Assembly: GCF_029958925.1 (NCBI RefSeq)
Contig: NZ_CP124616.1
Span: forward strand, 1,178,001 to 1,242,000
Length of the DNA: 64,000 nt
Reading direction: 5' to 3'
DNA from: Tropicibacter oceani
GTDB lineage: Bacteria; Pseudomonadota; Alphaproteobacteria; Rhodobacterales; Rhodobacteraceae
Shown: piece after piece, positions 10,645 through 19,637 of the stretch
How the letters are laid out: every line of letters starts with the position of its first letter
How positions within the stretch are numbered: the stretch's first letter is position 1
Made by a program: the position numbers and the translations under genes
Notes under the pieces: model-generated
Databases searched by the model: none
The model's input: the letters and a program-made list of their open reading frames with translations, nothing else
Told to the model about the DNA's origin: nothing

Positions 10645-12321
10645 ATGGCTTACAAGACCGACATTGAAATTGCCCGCGAGGCAAAAAAGCAGCCGATCAA
10701 GGAGATTGGCGAAAAGCTGGGTATCGCGTTCGAAAACCTTGTGCCCTACGGCCATGACAAGGCGAAGGTGAACCAGGACTTCATCAACTCGGTTCAGGAT
10801 CGCCCGAATGGCAAGCTGATCCTGGTGACGGCGATCAACCCGACGCCTGCGGGCGAGGGCAAGACCACGACGACCGTCGGTCTGGGTGACGGTCTGAACC
10901 GCATCGGCAAAAAGGCCGCGATCTGCATCCGCGAAGCATCGCTTGGGCCGAACTTTGGCATGAAGGGCGGCGCGGCCGGGGGCGGCATGGCGCAGATCGT
11001 CCCGATGGAGGACATGAACCTTCATTTCACCGGCGATTTCCACGCCATCACCGCAGCGCACAACCTGCTGGCCGCGATGATCGACAACCACATCTATTGG
11101 GGCAACGAGCTTGAGATCGACGAGCGCCGCGTGACCTGGCGCCGGGTTCTGGACATGAACGACCGGGCGCTGCGCGACGTCGTCACCTCGCTTGGCGGTG
11201 TGGCCAACGGCTTTCCGCGCCAGACCGGGTTCGACATCACCGTGGCCTCCGAGGTCATGGCGATCCTCTGCCTGTCCACCAGCCTTGACGATCTGGAAAA
11301 GCGTCTGGGCGACATGATCGTGGCCTACCGCCGTGACCGCAGCCCGATCTATTGCCGCGACATCAAGGCCGATGGCGCGATGACCGTGCTGCTCAAGGAT
11401 GCGATGCAGCCGAACCTGGTGCAGACGCTGGAAAACAACCCGGCCTTTGTGCACGGCGGCCCCTTTGCCAACATCGCACATGGCTGCAACTCGGTCATTG
11501 CCACCACGACGGCGCTGAAGCTGGCGGATTTCGTGGTGACCGAAGCCGGCTTTGGCGCCGACCTGGGCGCCGAGAAGTTCATGAACATCAAGTGCCGCAA
11601 GGCCGGCCTTGCGCCCGATTGCGTCGTGCTGGTCGCCACGGTGCGCGCGATGAAGATGAACGGCGGCGTGGCCAAGGCCGATCTGGGCGCCGAGAATGTC
11701 GATGCGGTCAAGGCGGGCTGCGCCAACCTGGGCCGTCACATCGGCAACCTCAAATCCTTTGGTGTGCCGGTCGTCGTGGCGATCAACCATTTCGTCACGG
11801 ATACCGAGGCGGAAATCCAGGCGGTCAAGGACTATGTGAAAACCCAAGGGTCCGAGGCGATCCTGTCGCGTCACTGGGAGTTGGGCAGCGAAGGGTCGGC
11901 CGAACTGGCGACCCGCGTGGCCAAGATTGCCGAAAGCGGCGCCAGCCAGTTTGCCCCGCTGTACCCCGACGACATGCCGCTGTTCCAGAAGATCGAGCGC
12001 ATCGCCAAGTCGATTTATCACGCCGACGAGGTTCTGGCCGATGCCAAGATCCGCGCCCAGCTGCGCGAGTGGGAAGAGGCCGGGTATGGCAACCTGCCGA
12101 TCTGCATGGCCAAGACGCAGTATTCCTTTACCACCGACCCGAACCGCCGTGGTGCGCCCACGGGCCATTCGGTGCCGGTGCGCGAAGTGCGCCTGTCGGC
12201 GGGGGCGGGGTTTGTCGTGGTGATCTGCGGCGAGATCATGACCATGCCGGGCCTGCCGCGGGTTCCGGCCTCGGAAACCATCCGTCTGAATGACGAAGGA
12301 TTGATCGAAGGGCTGTTCTAA
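10645..12321 (+). CDS. fhs: Formate-tetrahydrofolate ligase
   Basis: Makes 10-formyl-THF from formate, ATP and THF for purine synthesis and one-carbon metabolism. From ATG 10645 the product is 558 aa, beginning [18 protein letters not shown], the usual family N-terminus; an in-frame ATG at 10597 would add 16 unconserved residues. The ATP site [19 protein letters not shown] lies near residue 65, and [10 protein letters not shown] and [16 protein letters not shown] are family signatures. folD lies 131 bases downstream on the same strand, so the two probably feed the same pool. Confidence 0.96.
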   Translation: MAYKTDIEIAREAKKQPIKEIGEKLGIAFENLVPYGHDKAKVNQDFINSVQDRPNGKLILVTAINPTPAGEGKTTTTVGLGDGLNRIGKKAAICIREASLGPNFGMKGGAAGGGMAQIVPMEDMNLHFTGDFHAITAAHNLLAAMIDNHIYWGNELEIDERRVTWRRVLDMNDRALRDVVTSLGGVANGFPRQTGFDITVASEVMAILCLSTSLDDLEKRLGDMIVAYRRDRSPIYCRDIKADGAMTVLLKDAMQPNLVQTLENNPAFVHGGPFANIAHGCNSVIATTTALKLADFVVTEAGFGADLGAEKFMNIKCRKAGLAPDCVVLVATVRAMKMNGGVAKADLGAENVDAVKAGCANLGRHIGNLKSFGVPVVVAINHFVTDTEAEIQAVKDYVKTQGSEAILSRHWELGSEGSAELATRVAKIAESGASQFAPLYPDDMPLFQKIERIAKSIYHADEVLADAKIRAQLREWEEAGYGNLPICMAKTQYSFTTDPNRRGAPTGHSVPVREVRLSAGAGFVVVICGEIMTMPGLPRVPASETIRLNDEGLIEGLF

Positions 12322-12330
12322 GCGGACGGC

Positions 12331-12372
12331 GGGACGGCGCTCGCGCAAGCGCGTCGCCCCGCCCACCGTCCC
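12331..12372 (+). other. GC-rich hairpin between fhs and folD
   Basis: GGGACGG (12331-12337) pairs with CCGTCCC (12366-12372); inside, CGC-GCAA-GCG (12342-12351) makes a tetraloop hairpin. There is no T-tract, so it looks like a processing or stability element, or an attenuator, rather than a classical terminator. Confidence 0.5.
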
Positions 12373-12452
12373 GTCGGTCGGTCCCTTGCCAGCCGGGGGA
12401 ATGGCGGTTAGGCCGCATCTGTGGGTTCCAGGACAAAAGTGAAGGACAGAAC

Positions 12453-13370
12453 ATGGCGGCCAAGGTAATCGACGGCAAGGCGTTTGCAGCAACGGTGCGC
12501 GAAAAGGTGGCGGGCCATGTGGCGCGTCTGAAGGAAGAGCACGGGATCACCCCCGGTCTGGCGGTGGTTCTGGTCGGCGAAGATCCGGCCAGCCAGGTCT
12601 ATGTCCGCTCCAAGGGCAAGCAGACCGTCGAGGTCGGCATGAACTCGTATGAACACAAGCTGGATGCAGGGACGTCCGAGGCCGACCTTCTGGCGCTGAT
12701 CGACCAGTTGAACACCGATCCGGCGGTGCACGGTATCCTGGTGCAGTTGCCCCTGCCCAAGCATTTGAACGAAGATCTGGTGATCAATGCGATTGATCCT
12801 GCCAAGGATGTGGACGGGTTCCATATCTCGAACGTCGGTCTTTTGGGGACCGGGCAGAAAAGCATGGTGCCCTGCACGCCGCTGGGTTGCCTGATGATGC
12901 TGCGCGATGTTCACGGATCGCTTTCGGGCATGGACGCGGTGGTGATCGGGCGCAGCAATATCGTGGGCAAACCCATGGCGCAGCTTTTGCTGGGCGACAG
13001 CTGTACCGTGACGATCGCCCATTCGCGCACCAAGGATCTGCCCGATGTGGTGCGCCGCGCCGATATCGTCGTGGCCGCCGTTGGCCGCCCGCAGATGGTG
13101 CCGGGGGATTGGATCAAGCCGGGCGCCACGGTGATCGACGTGGGCATCAACCGGATCGATGCGCCCGAAAAGGGCCAGAACGAGGACGGCAGCGTCAAGA
13201 CGCGGCTGGTTGGCGATGTCGACTATGACAGCTGCGCGCAGGTGGCGGGGGCGATCACGCCCGTACCGGGCGGCGTGGGTCCGATGACCATTGCCTGCCT
13301 GTTGGCCAATACGGTCACGGCCTGTTGCCGCGCCAATGGCCTGCCCGAACCCGAGGGGCTGACGGCCTGA
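12453..13370 (+). CDS. folD: Bifunctional methylene-THF dehydrogenase / cyclohydrolase FolD
   Basis: Interconverts 5,10-methylene-THF and 10-formyl-THF with NADP. The 305-aa length is typical. It shows the catalytic region [20 protein letters not shown] with the YxxxK-type Lys, the VQLPLPKH signature, DVDGFH, and the Rossmann segment [37 protein letters not shown] is near the C-terminus. It follows fhs, and together they cover formate to methylene-THF. Confidence 0.96.
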   Translation: MAAKVIDGKAFAATVREKVAGHVARLKEEHGITPGLAVVLVGEDPASQVYVRSKGKQTVEVGMNSYEHKLDAGTSEADLLALIDQLNTDPAVHGILVQLPLPKHLNEDLVINAIDPAKDVDGFHISNVGLLGTGQKSMVPCTPLGCLMMLRDVHGSLSGMDAVVIGRSNIVGKPMAQLLLGDSCTVTIAHSRTKDLPDVVRRADIVVAAVGRPQMVPGDWIKPGATVIDVGINRIDAPEKGQNEDGSVKTRLVGDVDYDSCAQVAGAITPVPGGVGPMTIACLLANTVTACCRANGLPEPEGLTA

Positions 13371-13372
13371 CG

Positions 13373-13792
13373 CTAGCGGTCCAGCACGACGGGCACCATC
13401 GTGCCCGTCAAGGTTGCCACATGCCGCTCGGACCCATCGGTGACGGCGTAGACGTCGGATGTGACCACGATCAACCGTTTGCCGGGCTTGATTACCCGCC
13501 CCCGCGCGATCAGGTGACTGCCCGAGGCGGGGGCCAGAAGATGCGTGCTGATCTCTGAGGTGACGACCGCCTGATCGGTCGTCAAAAAGGTCATCGCCGC
13601 CAACCCCGCCGAGGTGTCGCCCAGGGTAAAGGTCAGCCCGGCATGACCATAGCCGTTGTGCTGCAGGAATGCCGGCGACAGTGGCGCGGTGATTTCGACG
13701 GTGCCTTGCCCGATGCCCGTCAGTTCGGCGCCGATGGTGGCCATCATGGTTTGCAGCGCGAAACTGCGGCGGATGTGCTCTTGGATCGTCAT
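13373..13792 (-). CDS. PaaI-family (hotdog) thioesterase
   Basis: The 139-aa product from ATG 13792 is a single hotdog domain of the 4HBT/PaaI type. LSPAFLQHNGYGHAGLTFTLGDTSAG contains the HNGYGHAG motif with the conserved Asn and the catalytic-helix region of acyl-CoA thioesterases. The frame is open about ten codons upstream without a better start. It converges tail to tail on folD with only 2 bases between stops. Substrate unknown. Confidence 0.8.
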   Translation of the reverse strand: MTIQEHIRRSFALQTMMATIGAELTGIGQGTVEITAPLSPAFLQHNGYGHAGLTFTLGDTSAGLAAMTFLTTDQAVVTSEISTHLLAPASGSHLIARGRVIKPGKRLIVVTSDVYAVTDGSERHVATLTGTMVPVVLDR

Positions 13793-14002
13793 GTGATGAT
13801 GGAGCCGCGATGCCCGGCCCAAGGCAAGCGTGACGCCACGTTCGAGGCTATTTCACACGGGGGGGCGGGCGCAAAATATTCCTGATTGGCCGACTTGCGG
13901 GACGATGTGGCCAAGCCTATTTTTCGCGATGCACGGCGCGCGACTCAGATGGCTCTGACCGACGGCGGTCAGGGGGGCTTGCTACGCCGTTTCGGTGAAA
14001 TA

Positions 14003-14272
14003 ATGCATATTGTCGAAGGGTTTGCGGCCATCCTGTTGAGCGTGGCTCTTTACGGATGGGCGCTTTCCATGACGCGTCGGGCGGCGGCGCCCGGCTGGGC
14101 AAAGAACCAGATGTTCGCGTCGACCGTCAGCCTGGCCCTGGTGGGGCTTGCGCCGCTGGGCGTAGGGCTGGTGGCCCTGGGCCTGACCGAACCGATGACC
14201 CTGGCCAGCTATGCCGGGATTGCCGGTATCGTCGGGGCGATGGGGCTATTGTGGTGGGAGGTTCGCGGCTAG
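14003..14272 (+). CDS. Small membrane protein, unknown
   Basis: From ATG 14003 this encodes 89 aa with three likely membrane helices (VEGFAAILLSVALYGWAL, ASTVSLALVGLAPLGVGLVAL and ASYAGIAGIVGAMGLLWW). The frame is open upstream to a TTG at 13886, but the extra 39 residues look non-coding (basic and low complexity), so the shorter form is preferred. Not recognised. It overlaps the 3' end of pdeM on the other strand by 4 bases. Confidence 0.55.
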   Translation: MHIVEGFAAILLSVALYGWALSMTRRAAAPGWAKNQMFASTVSLALVGLAPLGVGLVALGLTEPMTLASYAGIAGIVGAMGLLWWEVRG

Positions 14273-14931
14273 TCGCGCGGCATCGGAATGGCCAGGGCGC
14301 GCTGACCGGTCAGGATGGCCTGCGCCCTGGCGTTCATAAGGCCCCTCAGGGTCTCTGAATGGGTCCACAGACCGCCGGTATAGGCCCCGTATGCGGGCAG
14401 GATCAGGCGGCGGTCATCCACCAGGAAACAGGGGCGCGACAGGCTGCGGCCCCGCGCGCTGATCCGCGCCTTTGGATGGTGGTGGCCTGAAACTTCGGCC
14501 TGCGCATCGCTGGCGATATGGCGAAAGACCAGCGGCCCAAGGGTCAGTTCGGCGCGGTGTGACCCGCCCAGACTGACGGGGCCGGGGTCGTGGTTGCCTT
14601 CGATCCAGGTCCAGTCCCGCCCGGCCTGAAGCCGGGTGATCCACAACTGGTCGTCCTCGGGCAGGGCTGCCTCGATCCCCGGCATGTCGAAACTGTCGCC
14701 AAGGCAGATCACCCGCCGCGCGCCCGTCGCGGTCAAATCGGCATCCAGCCGTTGCAGGGTATCGCGCGTCTCATAGGGCGGCAGCTGTGCGCCGCCACGC
14801 GATGACAGGCGCGCCGATTTGCCAAGGTGCAGGTCCGAGACGACCAGCAGACCCCGATCCGGCCAATGCAGGGCACCGGACGGAAGGGCCGTCAGCGCGG
14901 CCCCAAAAAAGCAAAAGGCATGGGTGTTCAT
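14269..14931 (-). CDS. pdeM: Ligase-associated DNA damage response endonuclease PdeM
   Basis: Calcineurin-type metallophosphoesterase of the family that clusters with an Lhr-type helicase, an exonuclease and DNA ligase in many bacteria. All metal-binding motifs are present: VVSDLHLGKSARL, GDSFD, EGNHDPG and SGHHHPKA. Length 220 aa. The lhr-like helicase lies 377 bases upstream on the same strand with one small gene between, which supports the assignment. The ligase and exonuclease partners are not in this window. Confidence 0.9.
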   Translation of the reverse strand: MNTHAFCFFGAALTALPSGALHWPDRGLLVVSDLHLGKSARLSSRGGAQLPPYETRDTLQRLDADLTATGARRVICLGDSFDMPGIEAALPEDDQLWITRLQAGRDWTWIEGNHDPGPVSLGGSHRAELTLGPLVFRHIASDAQAEVSGHHHPKARISARGRSLSRPCFLVDDRRLILPAYGAYTGGLWTHSETLRGLMNARAQAILTGQRALAIPMPRD

Positions 14932-14970
14932 GGGTTGTTCTTGCCAGTCTTCACCAGCAAGGGCAACAGG

Positions 14971-15234
14971 TCACGACATTGGGCGCCCATCTCTTGGTGT
15001 CCAGCCTTTCGGCTCGCATCCATATCCGTTCTTGTCACGGTCCAACTTGTAAACATCGCGGCCAACGACTTTTACAGGACCCTGAACATAGGCAGGCCCA
15101 TTGCCCGAACCACCGGCGCAATCGACATCCGAAGCGACCAGGACACAAGCCCAATCGTAATTGCCGTCACAGGCCGCAAAAGCGAGGCCAGGGGTCAAAA
15201 TCAATAGTGAAACGAAGGCAAGGAACAGGCGCAT
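14971..15234 (-). CDS. Small secreted protein with excalibur-type motif
   Basis: An 87-aa product with a clear Sec signal (MRLFLAFVSLLILTPGLAFA) and a C-terminal LDRDKNGYGCE that matches the excalibur calcium-binding pattern DxDxDGxxCE, although Asn replaces the third Asp. Four Cys in the mature part suggest disulfides. It lies between pdeM and the lhr-like gene on the same strand, an unusual neighbour for two DNA-repair proteins. The region around its start (15235-15300) is AT-rich and probably holds its promoter. Confidence 0.72.
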   Translation of the reverse strand: MRLFLAFVSLLILTPGLAFAACDGNYDWACVLVASDVDCAGGSGNGPAYVQGPVKVVGRDVYKLDRDKNGYGCEPKGWTPRDGRPMS

Positions 15235-15308
15235 GAGGCGACTCGTTTACCAAGGTTAATAAAAGGTAAATACCTTGCTTGCCGGTCAAATGCAATTAAT
15301 GCGTGTGT

Positions 15309-17726
15309 CTACGCCCCATCGATCCCGGCAAGCCCGCTTTCGTTCAGCAGCCGCGTGACCTCTTCTTCCAGAATGCGTTCGTCCGCCAACCCGTTCACCG
15401 GAACGCGCCCGGGCTCAAGGAAAAGCGGCGCCGACAGCGGTGAAATCCGGGTCAGGCGCACATGGTCGATCCGGTCACCGACCCGTGCGCACATCTCGCG
15501 CACGCGCGAGAAATCGACCAGGCCGCGCATTGCCTCGGCCCTTGTGATCCGCATCAACAGGTGATCCGGGTCATAGCGCAGCAGCGTGTCATACAGGATG
15601 TCCGACGACATGGTCGCCTGCCGCCCGGTCTTGCGCTGCCCGCCCAATTGCCGCTCGATCAGCCCGGCGATGGTGGCGCTGGCGCGAAATGTCCGCTTCA
15701 TCACCGCATTGCCCGCCAGCCAGCCCTCAAGCCCGGCTTCAAGCGCCCCCAGGTCGAACAGGCCAGCCGGGTCGCCGACCGCGTCCAGCCCCCAGATCAG
15801 GGTTGCGTAATCGGTGCTGACAAAGCCCATGGGCGCCAGCCCCATCTCCTCCATCCGCTTGGTCAGGATCAGTCCCAGCGTCTGCTGCGCGTTGCGCCCG
15901 GCAAAACCGTAGACGACCATCTGTTGCCGCCCGTCATGGGGAAAGGTCTCGATCAGCAGCCGGCCGGGCTGCGGCAGGCGCGACACCTTTTGCTGCAACT
16001 CCAGCCATTGCGCGGTATGGGCGGGCAGGCCCGACCAGTCACCGGACTGGAACATGCGCAGGATGCGTTGGCTCAGCTGCGTCGAGGTGGCGAACTTGGT
16101 CCCGTTGAAGGTGGCAATCTTGGGTTTGCGGCCGGGGTCCTTGGACACCTGCACCACCAGCTCGCGCAGCCCCTCATAGCGCACGATCTGCCCGCCAATC
16201 AGAAAGGTATCGCCCGCAGTCAGCGAAGCGGCAAAGCCTTCCTCAACCTCGCCCAGTGGCGCGCCGCCGCGTCCGCGCCAGCGCACCTTGAGCGTATCGG
16301 TGTCCTGGATCGTGCCGATGTTCTGGCGGATGCGCACGGCCGAGCGTGGATCACGCAATTGCCACAGCCCGTCCTCGCGCTGCTTCAATCGCTGCCACTG
16401 GTCATAAGCGCGCAGGGCATAGCCGCCAGTGGCGCAGAAAGTCAGGCAGTCATCGAATTCCTCGCGCGTCAGGTCGGCATAGGGCCCGGCGCTGCGCATC
16501 TCATCGTACAAATCGCCCGCCTCGAAGGGGCCCGAACAGGCGGCGATCAGGATGTGCTGGCACAATACGTCGCGTGGGCCGGGGCCGCGCGGCTCTCCGT
16601 CCAGATCATGGGCGCGCACCGCTTCAAGCGCGGCCAGGCATTCCACCACCTCAAAGCGGTTCGCCGGCACCAAAAGCGCCTTGGACGGAGCGTTATAGCG
16701 GTGGTTCGCCCGCCCGATCCGTTGCACCAGCCGCTTGACGTTCTTCGGCGCGCCGACCTGGATGACCAGATCGACATCGCCCCAGTCAATCCCCAGGTCC
16801 AGCGAGCCGGTGCAGACAATCGCCCGCAACTGCCCTGCGACCATCGCTGCCTCGACCCGTTCGCGCTGCGCCCGGTCAAGGCTGCCGTGGTGGATACCGA
16901 TGGGCAGGGAATCATCGTTCGCAAGCCACAGCTTGTGGAAAAAGATTTCCGCCTGCGCGCGGGTGTTGTGAAAGATCAGCGTGGTCTTGTGCTTCTTGAC
17001 CTGCTCCAGAACCGCCGGAATGGCGTGGGCGGCGCCGCCCCCGGACCAGGGCGGCGCGGCCTCGGTCTGCAACATGGAAATGTCGGGATCGGGGCCGGGG
17101 TCGGCAAGGATGATCTCGCAAGGATCGGGGTGGCGCGCCAGCAGGCTGGCAACGGCCCGTGGGTCCTCGACCGTGGCCGACAGGCCCACACGCCGCAACC
17201 CGGGGCACAGGGCGTTCAGCCGCGCCAGCGCCAGCATCAACTGATCCCCCCGCTTGCTTTCGGCCAAGGCGTGGATTTCGTCGACGATCACCCGCTGCAA
17301 ACCCGCGAACATGCGCGGTGCATCCTCGTAACTGGTCAGCAGGGCCAGCGACTCGGGCGTGGTCAACAGGATATGCGGCGGGTCGGCCCGCTGCCGCCGC
17401 TTGCGGCTGGCCGGCGTATCCCCTGTGCGATCCTCGACCCGGATCGGCAGCCCCGCCTCTTCGATCGGCAGGTTCAGGTTGCGTCGAATGTCCGCCGCAA
17501 GCGCCTTCAGCGGCGACACGTGCAGCGTATGCAAACCGCCCCTGGGCGCCTGCGCCAATTCACTCAGCGTCGGCAAGAAACCGGCCAACGTCTTGCCGCC
17601 CCCGGTGGGCGCGATCAGCAACAGCGCCGGGGCATTCGCGCGCTCCAACATGGCACGCTGATGCGGGTGCACGTGCCAGCCACGCGCATCGAACCAGTTC
17701 TGCAAGGAAGGGGGCAGTTCCAACAT
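15309..17726 (-). CDS. Ligase-associated DEXH-box DNA helicase (Lhr-like)
   Basis: Superfamily 2 helicase of 805 aa from ATG 17726 (MLELPPSLQNWFDARGW). The upstream extension of the frame to 18149 is antisense to the neighbouring CoA-transferase gene and has no family similarity. Motifs: Walker A LLLIAPTGGGKTLAGF near residue 35, VSPLKALAADIRRNL, DEIHALAESKRGDQ, GLSATVEDP, HHGSLDRAQRERVE, and VQRIGRANHRYNAPSKALLV (motif VI). It pairs with PdeM in a DNA-damage response cluster known from other bacteria. Confidence 0.92.
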   Translation of the reverse strand: MLELPPSLQNWFDARGWHVHPHQRAMLERANAPALLLIAPTGGGKTLAGFLPTLSELAQAPRGGLHTLHVSPLKALAADIRRNLNLPIEEAGLPIRVEDRTGDTPASRKRRQRADPPHILLTTPESLALLTSYEDAPRMFAGLQRVIVDEIHALAESKRGDQLMLALARLNALCPGLRRVGLSATVEDPRAVASLLARHPDPCEIILADPGPDPDISMLQTEAAPPWSGGGAAHAIPAVLEQVKKHKTTLIFHNTRAQAEIFFHKLWLANDDSLPIGIHHGSLDRAQRERVEAAMVAGQLRAIVCTGSLDLGIDWGDVDLVIQVGAPKNVKRLVQRIGRANHRYNAPSKALLVPANRFEVVECLAALEAVRAHDLDGEPRGPGPRDVLCQHILIAACSGPFEAGDLYDEMRSAGPYADLTREEFDDCLTFCATGGYALRAYDQWQRLKQREDGLWQLRDPRSAVRIRQNIGTIQDTDTLKVRWRGRGGAPLGEVEEGFAASLTAGDTFLIGGQIVRYEGLRELVVQVSKDPGRKPKIATFNGTKFATSTQLSQRILRMFQSGDWSGLPAHTAQWLELQQKVSRLPQPGRLLIETFPHDGRQQMVVYGFAGRNAQQTLGLILTKRMEEMGLAPMGFVSTDYATLIWGLDAVGDPAGLFDLGALEAGLEGWLAGNAVMKRTFRASATIAGLIERQLGGQRKTGRQATMSSDILYDTLLRYDPDHLLMRITRAEAMRGLVDFSRVREMCARVGDRIDHVRLTRISPLSAPLFLEPGRVPVNGLADERILEEEVTRLLNESGLAGIDGA

Positions 17727-17768
17727 GTCCCAGACATAGCACTCCGGAACGAAAGGCAAACGCCCCTG

Positions 17769-17837
17769 TTTCCTCTTGCCCGAAATATCCTGGGGTGAAT
17801 GGCGCCCAAAGGGCGACAGAGGGGCAAAGCCCCTTTT
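17769..17837 (+). repeat. Dispersed palindromic element, copy A (intergenic)
   Basis: TTTCCTCTTGC, then a GAAATATCCTGGGG core, a GCGCCCAAAGGGCG hairpin, and GGGGCAAAGCCCC followed by TTTT. The same arrangement recurs inside xdhB (29264-29309) and xdhA (31304-31359). This copy lies between the divergent lhr-like and CoA-transferase genes; its last hairpin with TTTT looks like an intrinsic terminator. Confidence 0.75.
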
Positions 17838-17883
17838 CATCCCCCCAGCCTTGCGATTGACTGCGCATGAAAAGGACATGCTC

Positions 17884-18966
17884 ATGCTGCACGGCACCCG
17901 CATCATCGAATTCGAGGCGCTTGGCCCCGCCCCCTTTGCCGGGATGCTGCTGGCCGATCTTGGGGCCGAGGTGATCGTTGTCCACCGCAAGACCGGCGGC
18001 GACAACCCGGCGAAACAGGACGTCACCCTGCTGGATCGCGGCAAACGCTCGATCGCGCTGGACCTCAAGGACGCGGCTGACCATGGCACCGCGCACGCCC
18101 TTATCCGCAGCGCCGATGGGCTGACCGAAGGGATGCGCCCCGGCGTCATGGAACGCCTCGGCCTTGGGCCAGAGCAGGCCCATGCCCTGAACCCCGCGCT
18201 GGTCTATGGCCGCATGACCGGTTGGGGCCAAACTGGCCCGCGCGCGCGGCAGGCGGCGCATGACCTGAACTATCTCGCGCTCAGCGGCGCGCTGTTTTAT
18301 GCCGGGCAGGACGAGCCGCCCTTTGTCCCGCCGACCATGCTGGGCGATATCGGCGCAGGGGCGATGTACCTGGCGGTTGGGATGTTGGCCGGGCTGCTCA
18401 AGGCGCGTCAGACCGGGCAGGGCTGCGTCGTCGATGCGGCGATCGTCGATGGGGCCAGCCATATGATGGCGCTGCTGCTGTCGATGGGGCCACAATTTTC
18501 GACCCATGCGCGGGGGCAATCGCTGCTGGACGGGCCGCATTGGTCGCGCTGCTATGCCTGCGCCGACGGGCGGCACATCTCGGTGCAATGCCTTGAGCCC
18601 AAGTTCTATGCGCTGTTCCTCGACTTGCTGAGCCTGTCCGGGGACGCAGGCTTTGCGCGGCAGTACGACCCGGAAACCTGGCCCGTTCTGACCGCCCGCC
18701 TTGCCGGACTCTTTGCCGCGAAACCGCTGGCCCATTGGGCCGCGCTGTTCGACGGCACCGATGCCTGCGTCGCGCCTGTGCTGTCGCCTGACGAGGCGCG
18801 CGCAGACCCGCATATCGCCGCGCGCGAAATCTGGACGCAGGGGGCAGAGGGCCCCGCCAGCGCCCCGCGCTTTGACACCCACAGACCCACGCCGCGCCCC
18901 AGCCCGACCAAGGGGCAGGACAGCGCGGCGATCCTTCAGGACCTCAAGGACAAAGGCCTTTTATGA
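17884..18966 (+). CDS. CaiB/BaiF family CoA-transferase (racemase-like)
   Basis: Class III CoA-transferase fold of 360 aa. ATG 17884 is chosen because aaagga ends 8 bases upstream; an in-frame ATG at 17878 would be too close to it. The N-terminal GTRIIEFEALGPAPFAGMLLADLGAEVI and DLKDAADHG fit alpha-methylacyl-CoA racemases, as do LNPALVYGRMTGWGQTGPRA and HDLNYLALSG, where the His/Asp region forms the racemase site. It could act in methyl-branched fatty-acid degradation. The stop overlaps the nitroreductase start (ATGA), so the two are translationally coupled. Confidence 0.87.
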   Translation: MLHGTRIIEFEALGPAPFAGMLLADLGAEVIVVHRKTGGDNPAKQDVTLLDRGKRSIALDLKDAADHGTAHALIRSADGLTEGMRPGVMERLGLGPEQAHALNPALVYGRMTGWGQTGPRARQAAHDLNYLALSGALFYAGQDEPPFVPPTMLGDIGAGAMYLAVGMLAGLLKARQTGQGCVVDAAIVDGASHMMALLLSMGPQFSTHARGQSLLDGPHWSRCYACADGRHISVQCLEPKFYALFLDLLSLSGDAGFARQYDPETWPVLTARLAGLFAAKPLAHWAALFDGTDACVAPVLSPDEARADPHIAAREIWTQGAEGPASAPRFDTHRPTPRPSPTKGQDSAAILQDLKDKGLL

Positions 18967-19637
18967 CCCAATCCGACTGTGACGCCCTTGGCGCGATCCT
19001 GCGCCGCCGCTATTCCTGCCGCGCCTTTCTGCCCGACCCGGTCCCGAAACCGGTGATCGAGGCAGCCCTTGGCGACGCGCAGCACGTGCCGTCCTGGTGC
19101 AATTCTCAGCCCTGGCAGGTGCACGTCTGCGGGGCCGAGGAAACCGAGCGCCTGCGCGCGGCGCTTTATGAGCACGTCAAAACCGCCAGCCACGCCCCCG
19201 ACATTCCCTTTCCGCAGGCTTACGAAGGGGCCTACAAGGACCGCCGCCGCGAATGCGGCTGGCAGCTGTACGATGCCGTCGGCGTGGCCAAGGGCGACCG
19301 AGAGGCCTCGGCCCAACAGATGCGCGAGAATTTCCGCTTTTTCGGCGCGCCACATTTCCTGCTGATCACCACGCCGAAAAAGCTGGGCCCCTACGGCGTG
19401 CTGGATTGCGGCGCCTATCTGACGGCGGTGCTGCTGGCGTTTGAGGCGCGCGGCATCGGCGCGGTGCCGCAGGCGGCGGTGGCCAGTTATTCGGGCTTCA
19501 TGCGCAACTGGTTCAACGTGCCCGAGGACCGCGATGTTCTGGTCGGCGCGTCGTTCGGCTATGCTGACAGCGCGCATCCGGCGAACAACTTCCGCACCAC
19601 CCGGGCCGATCTGGCACAGGTCGTGGACTGGCGCTAG
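18963..19637 (+). CDS. Nitroreductase-family FMN oxidoreductase
   Basis: A 224-aa protein of the FMN-dependent nitroreductase family. N-terminal RRRYSCRAFLPDPVPKPVIE binds FMN phosphate; HVPSWCNSQPWQVHVCG contains the N-S-Q-P-W signature; the C-terminal region FGYADSAHPANNFRTTRADL completes the cofactor site. Coupled to the CoA-transferase by a 4-base overlap. Physiological substrate unknown. Its stop overlaps the stop of the convergent aldo/keto reductase. Confidence 0.88.
   Translation: MTQSDCDALGAILRRRYSCRAFLPDPVPKPVIEAALGDAQHVPSWCNSQPWQVHVCGAEETERLRAALYEHVKTASHAPDIPFPQAYEGAYKDRRRECGWQLYDAVGVAKGDREASAQQMRENFRFFGAPHFLLITTPKKLGPYGVLDCGAYLTAVLLAFEARGIGAVPQAAVASYSGFMRNWFNVPEDRDVLVGASFGYADSAHPANNFRTTRADLAQVVDWR

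Noticed and set aside
10426-12492. 688-codon minus-strand frame opposite fhs
   Set aside because: Antisense to a clear formate-THF ligase; no protein-family features.
13886-14002. N-terminal extension of the small membrane protein from TTG 13886
   Set aside because: The added residues are basic and unstructured with no ribosome-binding site; ATG 14003 precedes the first membrane helix closely.
15462-17798. 778-codon plus-strand frame opposite the lhr-like helicase
   Set aside because: Shadow of the real helicase; Arg/Gln-rich with no motifs, while the minus-strand frame has all helicase motifs.
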